64,000 nucleotides of DNA from Paragonimus westermani (Eukaryota > Platyhelminthes > Trematoda > Plagiorchiida > Troglotrematidae): NCBI GenBank assembly GCA_008508345.1, contig QNGE01001216.1, positions 4,418 through 68,417 of the forward strand. The letters are read 5' to 3'. Shown piece after piece: positions 1-11,395 of the stretch. The position numbers and the translations under genes were made by a program. The notes under the pieces were generated by a model, which worked only from the letters and a program-made list of their open reading frames with translations, made no database searches and was not told where the DNA came from. How positions within the stretch are numbered: the first letter of the stretch is position 1; every line of letters starts with the position of its first letter.

Positions 1-306
1 TTTGCCTTTCATTCTTGATTCTACGGTAAATTCCAATGCGAGACAACATTCCACAACGTTCGGAAAATCAAAATCCTGTACTGGTTGGGCAATTCGTGAA
101 ATTCCGTTGATTTGAGGAAATAACGGAGTCCAGTCCAGAAGATCGTCCATTTCTCCGGAAAAATTGGTACCCACCCATTTACCCTCATCTTCCCAAAAGT
201 TTCTACATATTTTTCCGAGGCCATCCACATCAACTAATGGCGAAATTCTTCGGCCATTCATTTTCTCCATCCTGAAAAATTCTTTTTCTGGCATGACCTT
301 GAACAT
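1..306 (-). CDS. Unknown ORF in left repeat arm, partial
   Basis: I do not recognise this protein. The frame opens at an ATG complementary to 304-306 and stays open for 102 codons to the window edge. It is the same frame as the ORF in the right arm. Near the carboxy end most differences between the copies are third-position changes, but the last few codons differ: Ile to Thr, Glu to Lys, then divergence just before the right copy's stop. No membrane segment, signal peptide or known motif was seen. It could be a non-coding repeat that happens to be open, or the first exon of an unknown element protein. Confidence 0.3.
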   Translation of the reverse strand, partial: MFKVMPEKEFFRMEKMNGRRISPLVDVDGLGKICRNFWEDEGKWVGTNFSGEMDDLLDWTPLFPQINGISRIAQPVQDFDFPNVVECCLALEFTVESRMKGK

Positions 307-603
307 AAGACCTACGTTAGCATTGTGAAGCAACAATTGATGTAACAACTTAACATTTTTTATCGAATATTGACAATCTTGAGGACTGTTGTTTCAGAAA
401 CAATTGAGCCATCTGCGTCTTCATAAATCAGAGTTTTCCTTTATTATTTTGTCCGTTTTATTACTCTATTTCTATAATTTGTCTTGTACAATTACCAATT
501 ATGTGTACGTTATGTGGTTCACGTTGAAATGTGTGTACTGATCACGCTTATCTGTGCGTGTTCCTCACAACTGGGTTGAGTAATATACCATTTTTATTAT
601 TAT
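1..603 (-). repeat. Left arm of long inverted repeat
   Basis: The reverse complement of this segment matches about 2,197-2,785 almost base for base; a 60-base block at 61-120 is identical to its partner. The inner end of the arm is an AT-rich TTA/TAA run near 590-603. The arm touches the window edge, so it may extend further left. The same open frame found in the right arm is present here on the minus strand. The high identity implies a recent duplication or ongoing conversion. Confidence 0.85.
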
Positions 604-1858
604 GTATGTACACATAGGTAGACGTATGCAATTGTCACTATACAAATTAACGCGTTTACTTTGTCTTTTTCTGTATAAACCTGCGCCTCGATATCGAAAA
701 ACGTACAATTATTTGCCGCTTACATGTTCGCAAACTCCACTATTAATTAATCTACCAACGGACTCATCCAAAAACCAATCAAATTATTCGACCATTAAAA
801 TTATTTTTTCCCGGGTATGAAAAGAAACCGGCTTCCGGCCTCCTCCCAGGAGTGACTTTGAACTATTTGAGAAATTGCGCATCCTTGTAAAAAGTAAATT
901 AGTGTGACATCCAAGTTTTCACTAAATCTGTAGAGCCAGCGAACTATCTTCTCTCCTGTTGCGTGCGTCGAAGTTCCATAAATTACAGTCATTTGCCTTC
1001 TTGACGGAAGGCTTCACGTTCGTGCTGCTGTTTACTTGTTCGTTTTTGTATCGTTTGTAAATATCTGCAGTGATCGCGCGCAACACAGCGTGCTTCTACC
1101 ATATGCGTTGAGAAATATATATTATTTAATATTTACTTATTTATTTAGGAGTTCGCTGTTCCTGCACGCTGGCTCTCCAGTTGTGACCATCCAGATATTA
1201 GTAGTGCCTTTTATCGCAGTTGATTTAAGTACAATCCAAATCGTCTGTTCTTGTTGCATTGTACAGTCTTATGAGGACTGTAGGGTAATAAACACGTAAT
1301 CATATATTACAGCGAGAGCGCTGTAAAGCTTGTTAATATAAACGGACACATTTTGTGCACGAGCTACATGCAGGTCGTCTGACTGTTTTGCAGTAGAGCT
1401 AGTGATTCAAATCACAGAGATGTCTAATCGAACCACGCGACACTGACAACATAATGCACGGGTCTATGGGTAAAAGACAGACATTTACAGGAACAAAAAA
1501 TACACACACGTGTTCAAATTTGCATCGCGTGCAAACGAAACGTGCTGACGCCATCTCTGTTCACGATTGTGAAACCCGTGTCAATGATTTACCGGACTTT
1601 GCGCTCGTGAATGCGGGTGTTTTCTCACATTTGAAACTGGTTATCCAGCCCTTCCTTCCCGGAGACCGCTGTCTCCTGGTGTTTCCAGCCCGTCGCACGT
1701 TACCTATTCGGTGACAGAGTTGGGATGATGAACGCGTTCATAATCTTTCCTTCCTCGTCTCAGCTGATCGTGATTGTTGTTGTCAGTCGTAGGGTCCATC
1801 ATACACCAGGTCCATCACCTTGAGTAACAGATGAAAAGACCTGAATTAACGTTGTCCA
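604..1858. other. Spacer of inverted repeat, no gene recognised
   Basis: This stretch separates the two arms. It holds several short open frames (for example plus strand 1,036-1,299 and 1,454-1,714), none with recognisable motifs. AT-rich patches and an AATAAA-like signal near 1,290 resemble LTR or 3' UTR sequence, but no matching second copy was found in the window. Confidence 0.4.
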
Positions 1859-1899
1859 GTGGAGCATTTCTTGGTCCGCAATTTGCAATCACATTCAAG

Positions 1900-2000
1900 G
1901 TACGTTGGCGGCATCTGGTTCGGATTAGTCTGTCACAATGACCGAAGCCAAGGGACGCCCGCGTTGAACCACCATCGCGCTTGGCTTGCGCTCTACCGCT
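1900..2000 (+). repeat. Interspersed repeat copy A
   Basis: A block beginning near 1,904 with GTTGGCGGCATC and containing a CTGTCACA-TGACCGAA core recurs in inverse orientation at 43,588-43,693. The copies differ by many substitutions, so this is an old dispersed family. No protein frame is shared convincingly. The family was not identified. Confidence 0.55.
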
Positions 2001-2196
2001 TGCGGTTTCACACACACTACATATCGAGCGTAAATCCAAGAGAATGAGTTCGGTAGGTATGTGTGTGAGGTCTTCGTGACCATTCGGCCAAAACTGGTTA
2101 GCTATTTGAGTGGATAACAGAAATATACATTATGCTTCGAAGCATAACCAGAGAGAGACTGCAATGAGGAGGGTTAAACTGAGAAAAATGGTATTA

Positions 2197-2785
2197 ATAA
2201 TAATAATGGTATATTTCTCAACCTAGTTGTGGGAAACACGCTCGGATAAGCGTGATCAGTACACACATTTCAACGTGATCACATAACGTACACATAATTG
2301 GTAATTGTACAAGACAAATTATAGAAATAGAGTAATAAAACGGACAAAATAATAAAGGAAAACTCTGATTTATGAAGACGCAGATGGCTCAATTGTTTCT
2401 GAAACAACAGTCCTCAAGATTGTCAATATTCGATAAAAAATGTTAAGTTGTTACATCAATTGTTGCTTCACAATGCTAACGTAGGTCTTATGTTCAAGGT
2501 CATGCCAGAAAAAGAATTTTTCAGGATGGAGAAAATGAATGGCCGAAGAATTTCGCCATTAGTTGATGTGGATGGCCTCGGAAAAATATGTAGAAACTTT
2601 TGGGAAGATGAGGGTAAATGGGTGGGTACCAATTTTTCCGGAGAAATGGACGATCTTCTGGACTGGACTCCGTTATTTCCTCAAATCAACGGAATTTCAC
2701 GAATTGCCCAACCAGTACAGGATTTTGATTTTCCGAACGTTGTGGAATGTTGTCTCGCGTTAGAATTCATCGTAGAATCAAGAAT
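2197..2785 (+). repeat. Right arm of long inverted repeat
   Basis: This is the reverse complement of 1-603 with only scattered differences. It starts in a TAATAATAATAATGG run at about 2,197 and ends just before the stop of the embedded frame, where the two copies diverge. The two arms could pair as a hairpin of roughly 0.6-kb stem around a 1.6-kb loop. Confidence 0.85.
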
Positions 2786-2804
2786 GGAAGACATAATTAC
2801 GTGA
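2490..2804 (+). CDS. Unknown 104-residue ORF in right repeat arm
   Basis: The first ATG is at 2,490 and the stop is at 2,802-2,804. The same frame is open for 14 codons upstream. The product is acidic and hydrophobic, with a WEDEGKW segment and a conserved Cys-Cys near the end, but I cannot assign it to a family. The left arm carries a near-identical copy in opposite orientation. The frame runs across the last conserved base of the arm, so the copies have different carboxy ends. It may be part of an uncharacterised mobile element, or a duplicated host exon. Confidence 0.35.
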   Translation: MFKVMPEKEFFRMEKMNGRRISPLVDVDGLGKICRNFWEDEGKWVGTNFSGEMDDLLDWTPLFPQINGISRIAQPVQDFDFPNVVECCLALEFIVESRMEDIIT

Positions 2805-3473
2805 TAAACAGAAGAACGTAAAATGGTCATGTGAAGTATGACGAATGATGGAGTCTGACATTTTCTGGCTAAATCCTTTATATAACATTTACAATTTTGT
2901 GCTAATTAGTAAAATATATATCTCTAACAAATAATTGTTGTCGTATAACGCGAAAAGTGACCAATTCACAGATTATCCTAGTATATGACTACAGCCGAAT
3001 TCCGATATCGATTTAGTATGTCCGGCCGTTGTGTAGAATGGGAAGATGTTTAGCAACACGGAAAGATTATCAGGTTGTCTGTAGAATAGGAAGAGGCACG
3101 TATTTATATGTAATCATATGAGGCGAACAGGTTAAGTTATATATATTCTCTAAACCGTTTTAACTTGCACAGCTATTGCGTAGTGGTTAATAGCTATACA
3201 GAGCTGATAATCGTTGAGTATGGAGTAAGAGTACCGGGATGGTTTGGTTACTACTAACGGGGATGTTTAAGATGCCATATGTAGTTTTGCTATGCAGCTG
3301 CAATTTTCGACAAAGCTGTGTACAAGATCTATCCTGCTGGAGAAATGATAAGTTTCGAAATGAGGAATTTCTCAAATGGCTAAATTGATAGCTTTGATCG
3401 GTTCGAAGTGTGTGTGGCGTTACATCCTGTGGTATAGATTCACCCTCCGTTATTATTAGATTAGATCTGATGG
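2805..3473. other. LINE 3' flank, nothing else recognised
   Basis: The right part, from about 3,140, is probably the 3' UTR of the LINE that ends its frame at 3,474 on the minus strand. The left part shows no motif. No poly(A) or microsatellite tail was clearly identified. Confidence 0.35.
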
Positions 3474-5957
3474 TTAGATGTTATTAGGTCCGTTTTGAAA
3501 GATATCGTCTTCAGGCAGGCAGAGTTTGAAGATCAACATGACGTTCTTTAATGTTAGGAAAGTTTCTAGGCTTCGTTTGAATTGATGTATATTCTTACTG
3601 GTTCTAATTGCATGTGGGAGTTTGTTCCAAATGTAAGTATATTTCACTAGGAAAAAATTTGAACGGAGTTTTCTACGGGATTTAAGAGTTGCCAAAGTGA
3701 ACTCTTTGTTCCTGATGTTGTATTTTGAGCTATGTTGAAGGCGAATCGCGAGTTTTACCTTAAATTTATTGCTATAAACTAGATTATACATGAGCGCAAG
3801 GTTTAGCTTGAGACGCCGTAGCCAAAGAGGATCCAGTTTAAGCGTCTGGCATCGTTCTCTGTAGTTCAACGAAGGCGGATAACCCACTAAACCTTTCGTA
3901 AATGCACGTTGGAGACTTTCCAGAGCTAGCCTATCAGACTTGCGCAAGTGACTATATATGAACGTGCAGTACTCAAGCTGGGGTCGTACGCACAGCTTAT
4001 AAAGGTGCAGTCGAGCTGCAGGAAAAAAGAATGAGTGCCTGATGTATCCAATCGTTCGCTTAGTTTTAGCTACTAGGAAAGAAATGTGTTCAGCAAAATT
4101 GAATGAGTTTGAGTAACGTATACCTAGGTCGCGGACTGAGTTGGCAGTTGGAATAGCATGACCATCCAGCTTTATAAAGTCCTCTGGTATATGACAACCG
4201 TGTGTGACAATGGTGGATTTATTGGCTGAGAATTTCATCAGCCAGGTTTGACACCAAGACTCTAATGACATGATGTCTTCCCGTATATTTCCTAAAGAAG
4301 AATTGAGATCGCCAGTAGGAAAAGTATAGACAAGTTTGATGTCATCAGCGAATAGGAATAGTTTGCCATGTTTGATAACTTCACATATATCATCTATATA
4401 CATAAGAAAGAGCAACGGTCCCAGGACGCTTCCTTGAATCACTCCGCTGGTGACTGGTCTGGGCGTTGAGCTGTTATCTCCTATTTTCACTGTTTGTGTG
4501 CGGTCCACAAGGTATGAAGCAAACCAGCTAAGTAATGGGTCACGTATACCGAAAGATGCCATTTTGATCAGAAGGCGCTTATGAGGCACACGATCAAAAG
4601 CTTTTTGCATATCCAGGAGTATGATAACAACTGCATTCCCTGAATCAGCAGATATTGTAACATGATCAAAGAATTCCAGCTGACACGTCATGCACGAACG
4701 TTTGCTGAGGAACCCATGCTGGGATAGGTTTATAAGCTTTTGTGATAATAAGAATTCAACCATGCGACATTTTATTATCCTTTCCAATACTCTGGAACAA
4801 ATTGAAGTATGGTTAATGGGACGATAATTGTTGATGTTCTGTCGTGAGCCACCTTTGTAACGGGGCTGAATTATAGAATTTTTCCATTGGAGTGGGAAGG
4901 AACCTAACGATAGAGAAAGTGTATAAATATTAAGCAAAAGGAAAGGGATGTCATCCCCTCCGTGTTTGAGAGCAACAGGGTGTATACCCTCTGGACCAGG
5001 TAGGTAAGAGGGTTTGATAGTAGCTAACTGAGAGCGGATTTTTACTGCATCAACAGTAACGTGGCTTAGGAACGTGTTTGTTTTTACAGGGAGAGGTGAG
5101 GGCAATACATTTTCCTCAATGTTGAAGGAAGCAGCAAAATACGAATTGAAGGCTTCGCAGATTGTTACGGGATCATCTACGGTAGTTTTGTTCTGTAATG
5201 TAACTACTGAGATAATAGGGTCTCTTGTACAGTTTCTGCGTTTAAATAACTGCATCAACTCAAAGCTCTTCCCTTTGCTGTTCAATGCACGTTTTTCTTC
5301 ATTCTGATGGAGCATTTTGGTCCTAGTTTCTATCATGTCAAACATTTTGTGCATTTGAATAATAAGGGAGAAGTCTTGTGTTTTTCGATATCGTGATTTC
5401 AGATTTTGGAGCTTACGTTCCTCTTTTGGAGTGAGGGTCCAGTTTTTACCACACACTCTACGGCGTTTCGATTTTTCCGGGGCTAAAATGTTCATACAAA
5501 ATCTGAAGTGTTCTGTAAATACTTCGGTTGCTATACTAGGGTCAGAGGTCAGAAAGAATGTGTCCCACACCAATGACCTCAACAGAGTGGCGAACGTATT
5601 CCAGTCGATTAATTTTATCTGGCGATAACTTACTATGTTCGATGCTATTACAGCTTTTAGGTCAAACATGAGGTTGACCACGTTGTGATCACTTCCTGGG
5701 AACCGTTCTAGGACGGATACTTTAGCAGAGGAGATACCTGTTGTAAAAATGAGATCTAAAGTGTGGTCTAGTCTGGTAGGTTCTAAGACATGTTGGCGCC
5801 AACCATTTACTTGGATACATGCAAGAAACTCTGCTTGATTTGCGGGGGCTGTGAAGGAGGTCCAAGACATATTGGGCATATTGAAATCTCCACCAAATAT
5901 TTTGTACTGCGTGGGCAATGTTGATACATAATTCAGTCCATTGATAAGATTGGTCAT
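3474..5957 (-). CDS. CR1/Jockey-type LINE endonuclease-reverse transcriptase, 5'-truncated
   Basis: This 827-codon uninterrupted frame encodes the carboxy half of an APE-type endonuclease followed by a reverse transcriptase. Endonuclease signatures are GGDFN at residues 22-26 and SDH at 89-91. RT signatures are YRP near 378, QHGF near 413, LLDMQKAFD at 447-455 (motif A), SGVIQGSVLGP near 504 (motif B) and FADD at 536-539 (catalytic motif C). The frame also reads upstream of this ATG through a VYRPPN endonuclease motif to a TGA near 6,010, so the first ATG is not the natural start; the endonuclease amino half is missing. Such elements insert by target-primed reverse transcription, and 5' truncation is typical. 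An intact frame this long suggests a recent insertion. The clade assignment rests on motifs alone. Confidence 0.92.
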   Translation of the reverse strand: MTNLINGLNYVSTLPTQYKIFGGDFNMPNMSWTSFTAPANQAEFLACIQVNGWRQHVLEPTRLDHTLDLIFTTGISSAKVSVLERFPGSDHNVVNLMFDLKAVIASNIVSYRQIKLIDWNTFATLLRSLVWDTFFLTSDPSIATEVFTEHFRFCMNILAPEKSKRRRVCGKNWTLTPKEERKLQNLKSRYRKTQDFSLIIQMHKMFDMIETRTKMLHQNEEKRALNSKGKSFELMQLFKRRNCTRDPIISVVTLQNKTTVDDPVTICEAFNSYFAASFNIEENVLPSPLPVKTNTFLSHVTVDAVKIRSQLATIKPSYLPGPEGIHPVALKHGGDDIPFLLLNIYTLSLSLGSFPLQWKNSIIQPRYKGGSRQNINNYRPINHTSICSRVLERIIKCRMVEFLLSQKLINLSQHGFLSKRSCMTCQLEFFDHVTISADSGNAVVIILLDMQKAFDRVPHKRLLIKMASFGIRDPLLSWFASYLVDRTQTVKIGDNSSTPRPVTSGVIQGSVLGPLLFLMYIDDICEVIKHGKLFLFADDIKLVYTFPTGDLNSSLGNIREDIMSLESWCQTWLMKFSANKSTIVTHGCHIPEDFIKLDGHAIPTANSVRDLGIRYSNSFNFAEHISFLVAKTKRTIGYIRHSFFFPAARLHLYKLCVRPQLEYCTFIYSHLRKSDRLALESLQRAFTKGLVGYPPSLNYRERCQTLKLDPLWLRRLKLNLALMYNLVYSNKFKVKLAIRLQHSSKYNIRNKEFTLATLKSRRKLRSNFFLVKYTYIWNKLPHAIRTSKNIHQFKRSLETFLTLKNVMLIFKLCLPEDDIFQNGPNNI

Positions 5958-6012
5958 GTCGTCATGAGAGGCGTTAGGTGGTCTGTAGACACATTCGAAA
6001 TGTAATTCGCAT

Positions 6013-6500
6013 GTTCATGTTAATTCATTCTAGACTATAAAATAATGAAACTATTCAGTTTGTAGTTCTAAAGGAGCACACAAACCATTCATTATACGCT
6101 ACACGAACGAAGTTGAAGAGCAGAATGGGTAGAAGACCGCAGACACCCGAGATTCTAAAAATAAGAAGCGGACTAGTTGCCATAGGTTCATGTTCCCGGT
6201 CGACACAGTCAGCTACGGAAATAGAATGGACATACAGATATGATCTACCTGACTTGAGCCTAACGTACTCGTTTCCTTTGCTGAATGTATATTATGATTA
6301 CGCTGGTGGACTACTAATCATAGACAGACAGCGAATTCGCGGCCGCACGCATCATAGCGCCATATAACCATGTCATCATGACCTGTCATCGGTGAACCGC
6401 ACGCCTGAATTCACAGCTACGCAGCGATTGCTCATTGAATTTTCGAACGTTCGTGCTGACCTTATTTTTCCAGATCTTCTGGCTCAACGCTTAGTCTTCC
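6013..6500. other. Region between two LINEs; contains EcoRI-NotI-like string
   Basis: No gene was recognised. Positions 6,333-6,346 read GAATTCGCGGCCGC, which is an EcoRI site overlapping a NotI site as found in cDNA-cloning adaptors. The right part is probably the 3' end of the RTE relic on the minus strand. Confidence 0.4.
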
Positions 6501-6517
6501 CAAAATACAAATCAGTG

Positions 6518-9455
6518 TTATACCTCCAGACTTACCTTGAAAAAAGCCTGGCATCCCCGCCTTTTTCCACCAGTATTTTGCTGATCGTACTTCACCTGCT
6601 CTGGCAGTAGCTGCTTTGGAAGACGGTCATCGCCCATCAGACGGACGTGACCTACCCAACAAAGCTGATTAAGCGTCAGAATGGCTTCCATCCAGTTCAT
6701 GTCCGCTCGTTGCAGTACTTCGGTGTTTTGAACCATATCCGGTCACCGATTATCCAAGATGCTCCTCAGACATTGCACATGGAAGCGGCCCAGATGGCAT
6801 ATCTTCCGTTGATACAGTGTCCATGTTTCACTGCCCTAAGATAGAGTGAGTGGTAGACGCAGAGCTTAGTGAACATCTTCTGGCTGTGGTTTTTCCAGAT
6901 ACTTTTCTCAAGAAGTCCAAAAGCAACGCCAGCCATGGCCACACGATCACGTAGCTTTTGGTCCACGGACAGATCTGTGAGTAGCAGAATTCTGCGCGAC
7001 TGTCGACAACTTCTTCATCGATACGAATTTCAGGCACGACTGCAGGCAGAATAGCCCCGCCCAGTGAAGGTCGAAAGAAAGAAAATGTCTCACCTGTGTT
7101 ATGTTCCACTCCACGCTTGAAGGCCATATTCGTGAAAGCCGTGGCCGGTTGTTAAAATCTGTCTACGTGGTGTGCGAATTGCGCGCTGTCATCTGGAAGT
7201 AAAAGCATGCGCATCGTTTAGGTGTGCAGCCGAGTTAGGTGCCAAAACATCAACTATTCAGTAGGAGCCCATCCTTTCGGTACTCTACCTCAACGTTGTC
7301 CTCTCAACTGTCCTGGAAAGCAACCGTTAACATGGCATTCGAATATAAGCTAAAGAGGATTGGAGCCAGGGCACAACCCTGCCGCACGCTAGCGACTATG
7401 TCGAAGTCGTCAGAGGACGGTCCACACGAGTGCATCATCATCTTCATCCTCACACGTAAACTTTTATTCAAATTGAAGAAATCACCAACGCCTCGCCGCT
7501 CACTGAATCAAAACCCTCAGTGAAATCCACAAAGAGGGCATACAATGGCTAGTTCCCTTCTCAGCACTTCTCCTGTAGCTATCCAGCAGCCAAAACCAGG
7601 CCGGTCATATGGCGACTCATCCGGAATTCACACTGTCCCACGGGAATATCAGCGCTCAACGCGTCTGCATTGAGTCCGTTCAGAGAGATTCGTGCCAGCG
7701 CTGCTCAGTAGTTTAATACCCTGATAGCTGTCGACGCACTACTTGTTACCCTTGCCCTCAAGAAAGGCACTATAAGGGTATCATTGAACGCTTGTGACAT
7801 TATTTTCTGTTTCCAGGTGGAGTGTACCAGCTGAAGTAATAAATATACCAACACCAGCCTGTCATTCTTCGGGAGTTCCTCTGGCAATCCGTCCTCGCCT
7901 GCATCTTTCCAGTTGCGCAATTAACCACACACTTTCTTTAACTCTGGCATATCCAGGGGAGAACAAGTGAAACTTTGGCAGCCTGTTGCAACACGTTGTT
8001 CACGGTGACCTAGTCGATGGTAACAAGACCATTTAACACGCCACCAAAGTTTTTGTGGCAGACTCTCCTGATGTTCCCAAGCTGGGTGCACAAAGAACCG
8101 GTATCCACGTTAACCAGTGCTTTGGTAGGCTAGAAGGATGGGCTAAGAACCGTCTTAGGCGGATCATAAAACTCTGCGTTGTCCAGGATCAAGGCAGCCG
8201 TGTATTGACTCACCTCGATTCCTCCACCCGTCTTCCTTGATTCCGCGATGACGTTAGGCGAGCTAATGGCAAATGCTTCGGAATGTCGTTATTTTTGATT
8301 CGCTATCCGAGTCCCTTGCTGAGGCTGCGTACACTACATTATTTTCTCATGTCCAGTTAGAGATGGCTGTGCGGCAATCGTCGAATCTATCCAGGAGTTT
8401 CTACCAATCGATACCCCCAGCCTCAGTGATTGACCCCGTGATCCGCTCCCTGAGCTGTTTCTGCATTCCCTCGGAGGTAGTGGATGCAGAAGCTTCTTTC
8501 AGACAAGTGTCAACTGTACTTTGGAAAACAGCCTTTATCTCTGAGATCCTAAGTCTTTCAACGTTCAACTTTTGTCGCCGTCCAGATGCTCTACAATAAA
8601 CAGGCTCGCAAATCTGTGTGAACAATTTGGTCCTGACGAACCTACGGTTGGTGCTACACTCAACGCCGCGAATCACCTACGTGATACGCACTCCATGATC
8701 ACGTAGTCAAGCAAATGTTGGCCACCGCTCCGTGAATGGTTCCATGTCGCTCGCATCCAGCTAGAATCGGATGTTTGTGTTAGCCTGCTCGCAAGTAGCT
8801 CACGGGTCCAGCAGAAGGCCACACTTCTCGTTGACCAAATCAATGCCATAAGGTCCGGTTACTCCCGGCCAGGCTAGGGAGTAGCGCCCAAATCTAGTGT
8901 TCAAGTCACACAGCAAATAGCCCGTCAGTCACCAGTGCAGACCAAAGTTTGACGGACAACTTATCATGGAACTGGTCTTTTGTATCATCAGTGTGACACA
9001 TTGTTGAACCCTAAACAGTGAAAAATATGGCACACATAACTTGACGGAGTCGCAGGCACATGGATGATAGTGGAGGACTGGTGTGGTTTAATTTGCTTAC
9101 CACGAAAGCACTGATGCAGTCAGCGACTGCGAAACAGGCGCCATGCTCCCGCTCACCGTATGTCGAGTGACTTATTTAGTAGTAGGTGTACCAAGCACAT
9201 ACCGCTCCGGGCTAACCTTGATCCGCAAGTCTCGTCTCACTTAGGGCTGTTACGTCGATGACGTTCCGGTTCAGTCCCATCGCGATCAGTGCGGTTCAGC
9301 GTTCTGGCAATTTTGTGGTGCTGCATCGATCCAGCGGCATGCGCACGTTCCATGTCCAAACAATGAGCGTCTTGCGTCCTCACTTTGTACTCCGTGTCAC
9401 TGAGACTCCGGTAATCATTGAAGGCTCTTGAATTCGTGAAGGATGGGTTATACAT
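6518..9455 (-). pseudogene. Decayed RTE-clade LINE (endonuclease + RT)
   Basis: Read on the minus strand, the fragments follow the order of an RTE element. At about 8,700-9,000 there is endonuclease-like sequence (GYLLCDLNTRFGR), then an endonuclease/linker segment at 8,401-8,676. At 7,705-7,920 an RT start appears with NWKDAGEDGLPEELPK and a following DTLIVPF. At 6,766-7,127 there is a thumb-like segment, and at 6,518-6,736 the carboxy end with the RTE hallmark WVGHVRLMGDDRLPKQ. Stops and frameshifts separate all pieces, so no full protein can be made. RTE elements encode a single APE-RT protein; about 2.9 kb of one survives here. The order and motifs are seen in the sequence; the clade is from family knowledge. 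Confidence 0.78.
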
Positions 9456-9742
9456 TTAGGGTAGGGATATGGCAGTAGCATGGTTTTACCTGTCCATCCT
9501 GCCGTAAACAGCAGATAGGCAAACCAGGACTATCCTGTGCGATGACAGGTGCAAAATATTTGACCAACATTGTACTGACATGTTTTATGTGAGTTTGGGA
9601 CACTGCCGGGTCGCCCAGACCTAGAGAGGGAAGAAATCAGGCCATAATTTGCGTTTTGGTACCCGCCCCACCAAGTGCGTTAGACCATGCACCTACCGGC
9701 CACCAAAGCTGATGAACCTTACTTCCAGCCTGTAATGGTTGC

Positions 9743-9912
9743 TGAATCGTTCGCTAACGATTCAAGTTCACACCGAGTTGCGCGTAACCTGTCGATCAGC
9801 TAAATGCCCCCAGTATCCAAAGACAGGAATAATCTATCCTCAAAACAGCTAACGAGAAGGCGCAACGCTCAGCAATATCAAAATAACGCCACAAACCTTG
9901 ACAAAATCAACA
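9743..9912 (-). repeat. Candidate 3' LTR of Pao/BEL element (internally deleted)
   Basis: The segment begins TGAATCGTTCGCTAACGATT and shares that start, an interior block and its end (ending near ATCAACA) with 16,873-17,457 in the same orientation. It lies just beyond the integrase stop, where a 3' LTR should be. It lacks about 415 bases present in the right copy. No target-site duplication was found, so LTR identity is inferred from position and orientation. Confidence 0.5.
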
Positions 9913-10043
9913 CCGGGCCCCGAAAACCGGCTGGTTTTCCAAATTCAAGGTGGCACTATGAACAGCGGCAACGACCGGTTCGACGGAGGGGTCCATTCTT
10001 ACTGCTTTGTCCGCAGTGACTTGGTGTTACCCTGCAGACGCTT

Positions 10044-11395
10044 TTAGAAACAAAGTGATCTGATGTCCCGTCTTACAGTGCCATCTGAAGTTCTTACCGA
10101 CACCTGGCGTACATATCTGTCGTCACCAGGAAATACCTCGATGGTTATACCGTAGGGCAAATACCCCTGGAGAACTACATCGCCTACTTGAAGATCACGC
10201 AAAGCCTTCAACCACTTAGGTATAACCTGTAGCTGGGGTAGGTATTCACGCCACCATCGTTTCCAAAACACACTAGATAAGTGTTGTGCTTGTCTCCAGC
10301 CCTTTGTGTAACGTTCGCACAATGTGACCCCATCAATACATAGGTCTATATTCGAGCGCAACAACAGCAAATCACTAGGACGAAGTACCTGGGGACTATC
10401 TTGCTCATAATAAACAGACACGAGTGGCCTATCGTTCACGATTCGTTCAACTTCCACCATATAGGTGGTAAGCGACTTTTTATCCATTACCTGCTGTTGC
10501 GTTACCGACGACAGAACCCGTCTCACTGTTCGAATCATACTCTCCCAAGTCCCGCCCCGATGACTTACACCCGGAGGATTAAATACCAATCAATTCCTTG
10601 ATTCGATAGCCTATCTGTCAACACGCACTGGTCCAGCTGTAGCAGCCTTCGTTTTGGCTCCAAGTCTGCTCCAACAAAGTTGGAACCATTGTCACTGTAA
10701 ATTGCGTCCGGCTTGCCCCACCTTCCCAAAAATCGCACCAGAGCCATGATAAAAGAGTCCGTAGACATGGAATGTGCCACTTCATTATGAATGGCACGAG
10801 TCTGCAAACGGGTAAATATGCAGCCATAACGTTTAAGCTTGCTTCTTCCTGTACGCACCTTGAATGGGCCGAAATAATCAACCCCACATTATCTGATTGG
10901 GTAGCTGTCGGTCGACGCTCTCATCGACGGAATTGGCGCCATTGTTCGAGTGCACTGCTTAGCATAAACCCATTTACGGTGACAGCACTCACCTAACACT
11001 CGCTCAACGGCCGCCATACCTTCTAAAATCCAAAACCGCCTTCTGATGCTGGCAAGTACATGCAAGGCACCCATGTGCCCCACGGATTCGTGGTGATGGC
11101 TTATCAGGAGGCCTGGGACAGCACCGTGACTCACCAGCTTTTCACCGTCCTCGTTGTCTGGTCGGGTTCTACCGCCAAGATACAGTGCTTCATCTATCAA
11201 CGCTGGCCGCGATCTTTCAAGTCCACCTACCTCACGAAAATTTATGGTGGACGATCTTAAGATTCTGAGTTCCTTGGAGAACTCGCGCAAGTGCACGAGC
11301 CTTATTAGTTTTGGACAAGAGGCATTTATTTGGGACTCACGAAGGGTTCCTAGTCTGATTGACGCGTTTTGTCTACCGTATATCACCAATGACAC
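10044..11395 (-). pseudogene. Pao/BEL integrase region, frameshifted
   Basis: The minus strand carries an H2C2-like zinc-binding region at about 10,950-11,110 (HHESVGH, then paired Cys), the integrase core start VDYFGPFKV near 10,875, the second Asp in YSDNGSNFVGAD near 10,690, and the Glu in SHRGGTWES near 10,550. The presumed DDE triad is therefore visible. A one-base shift near 10,580 separates the second Asp from the Glu, and another break precedes the core. The 181-codon terminal frame (10,044-10,589) ends shortly before the candidate 3' LTR, as expected for the end of pol. Integrase inserts retroelement cDNA; this copy is broken. Confidence 0.85.
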
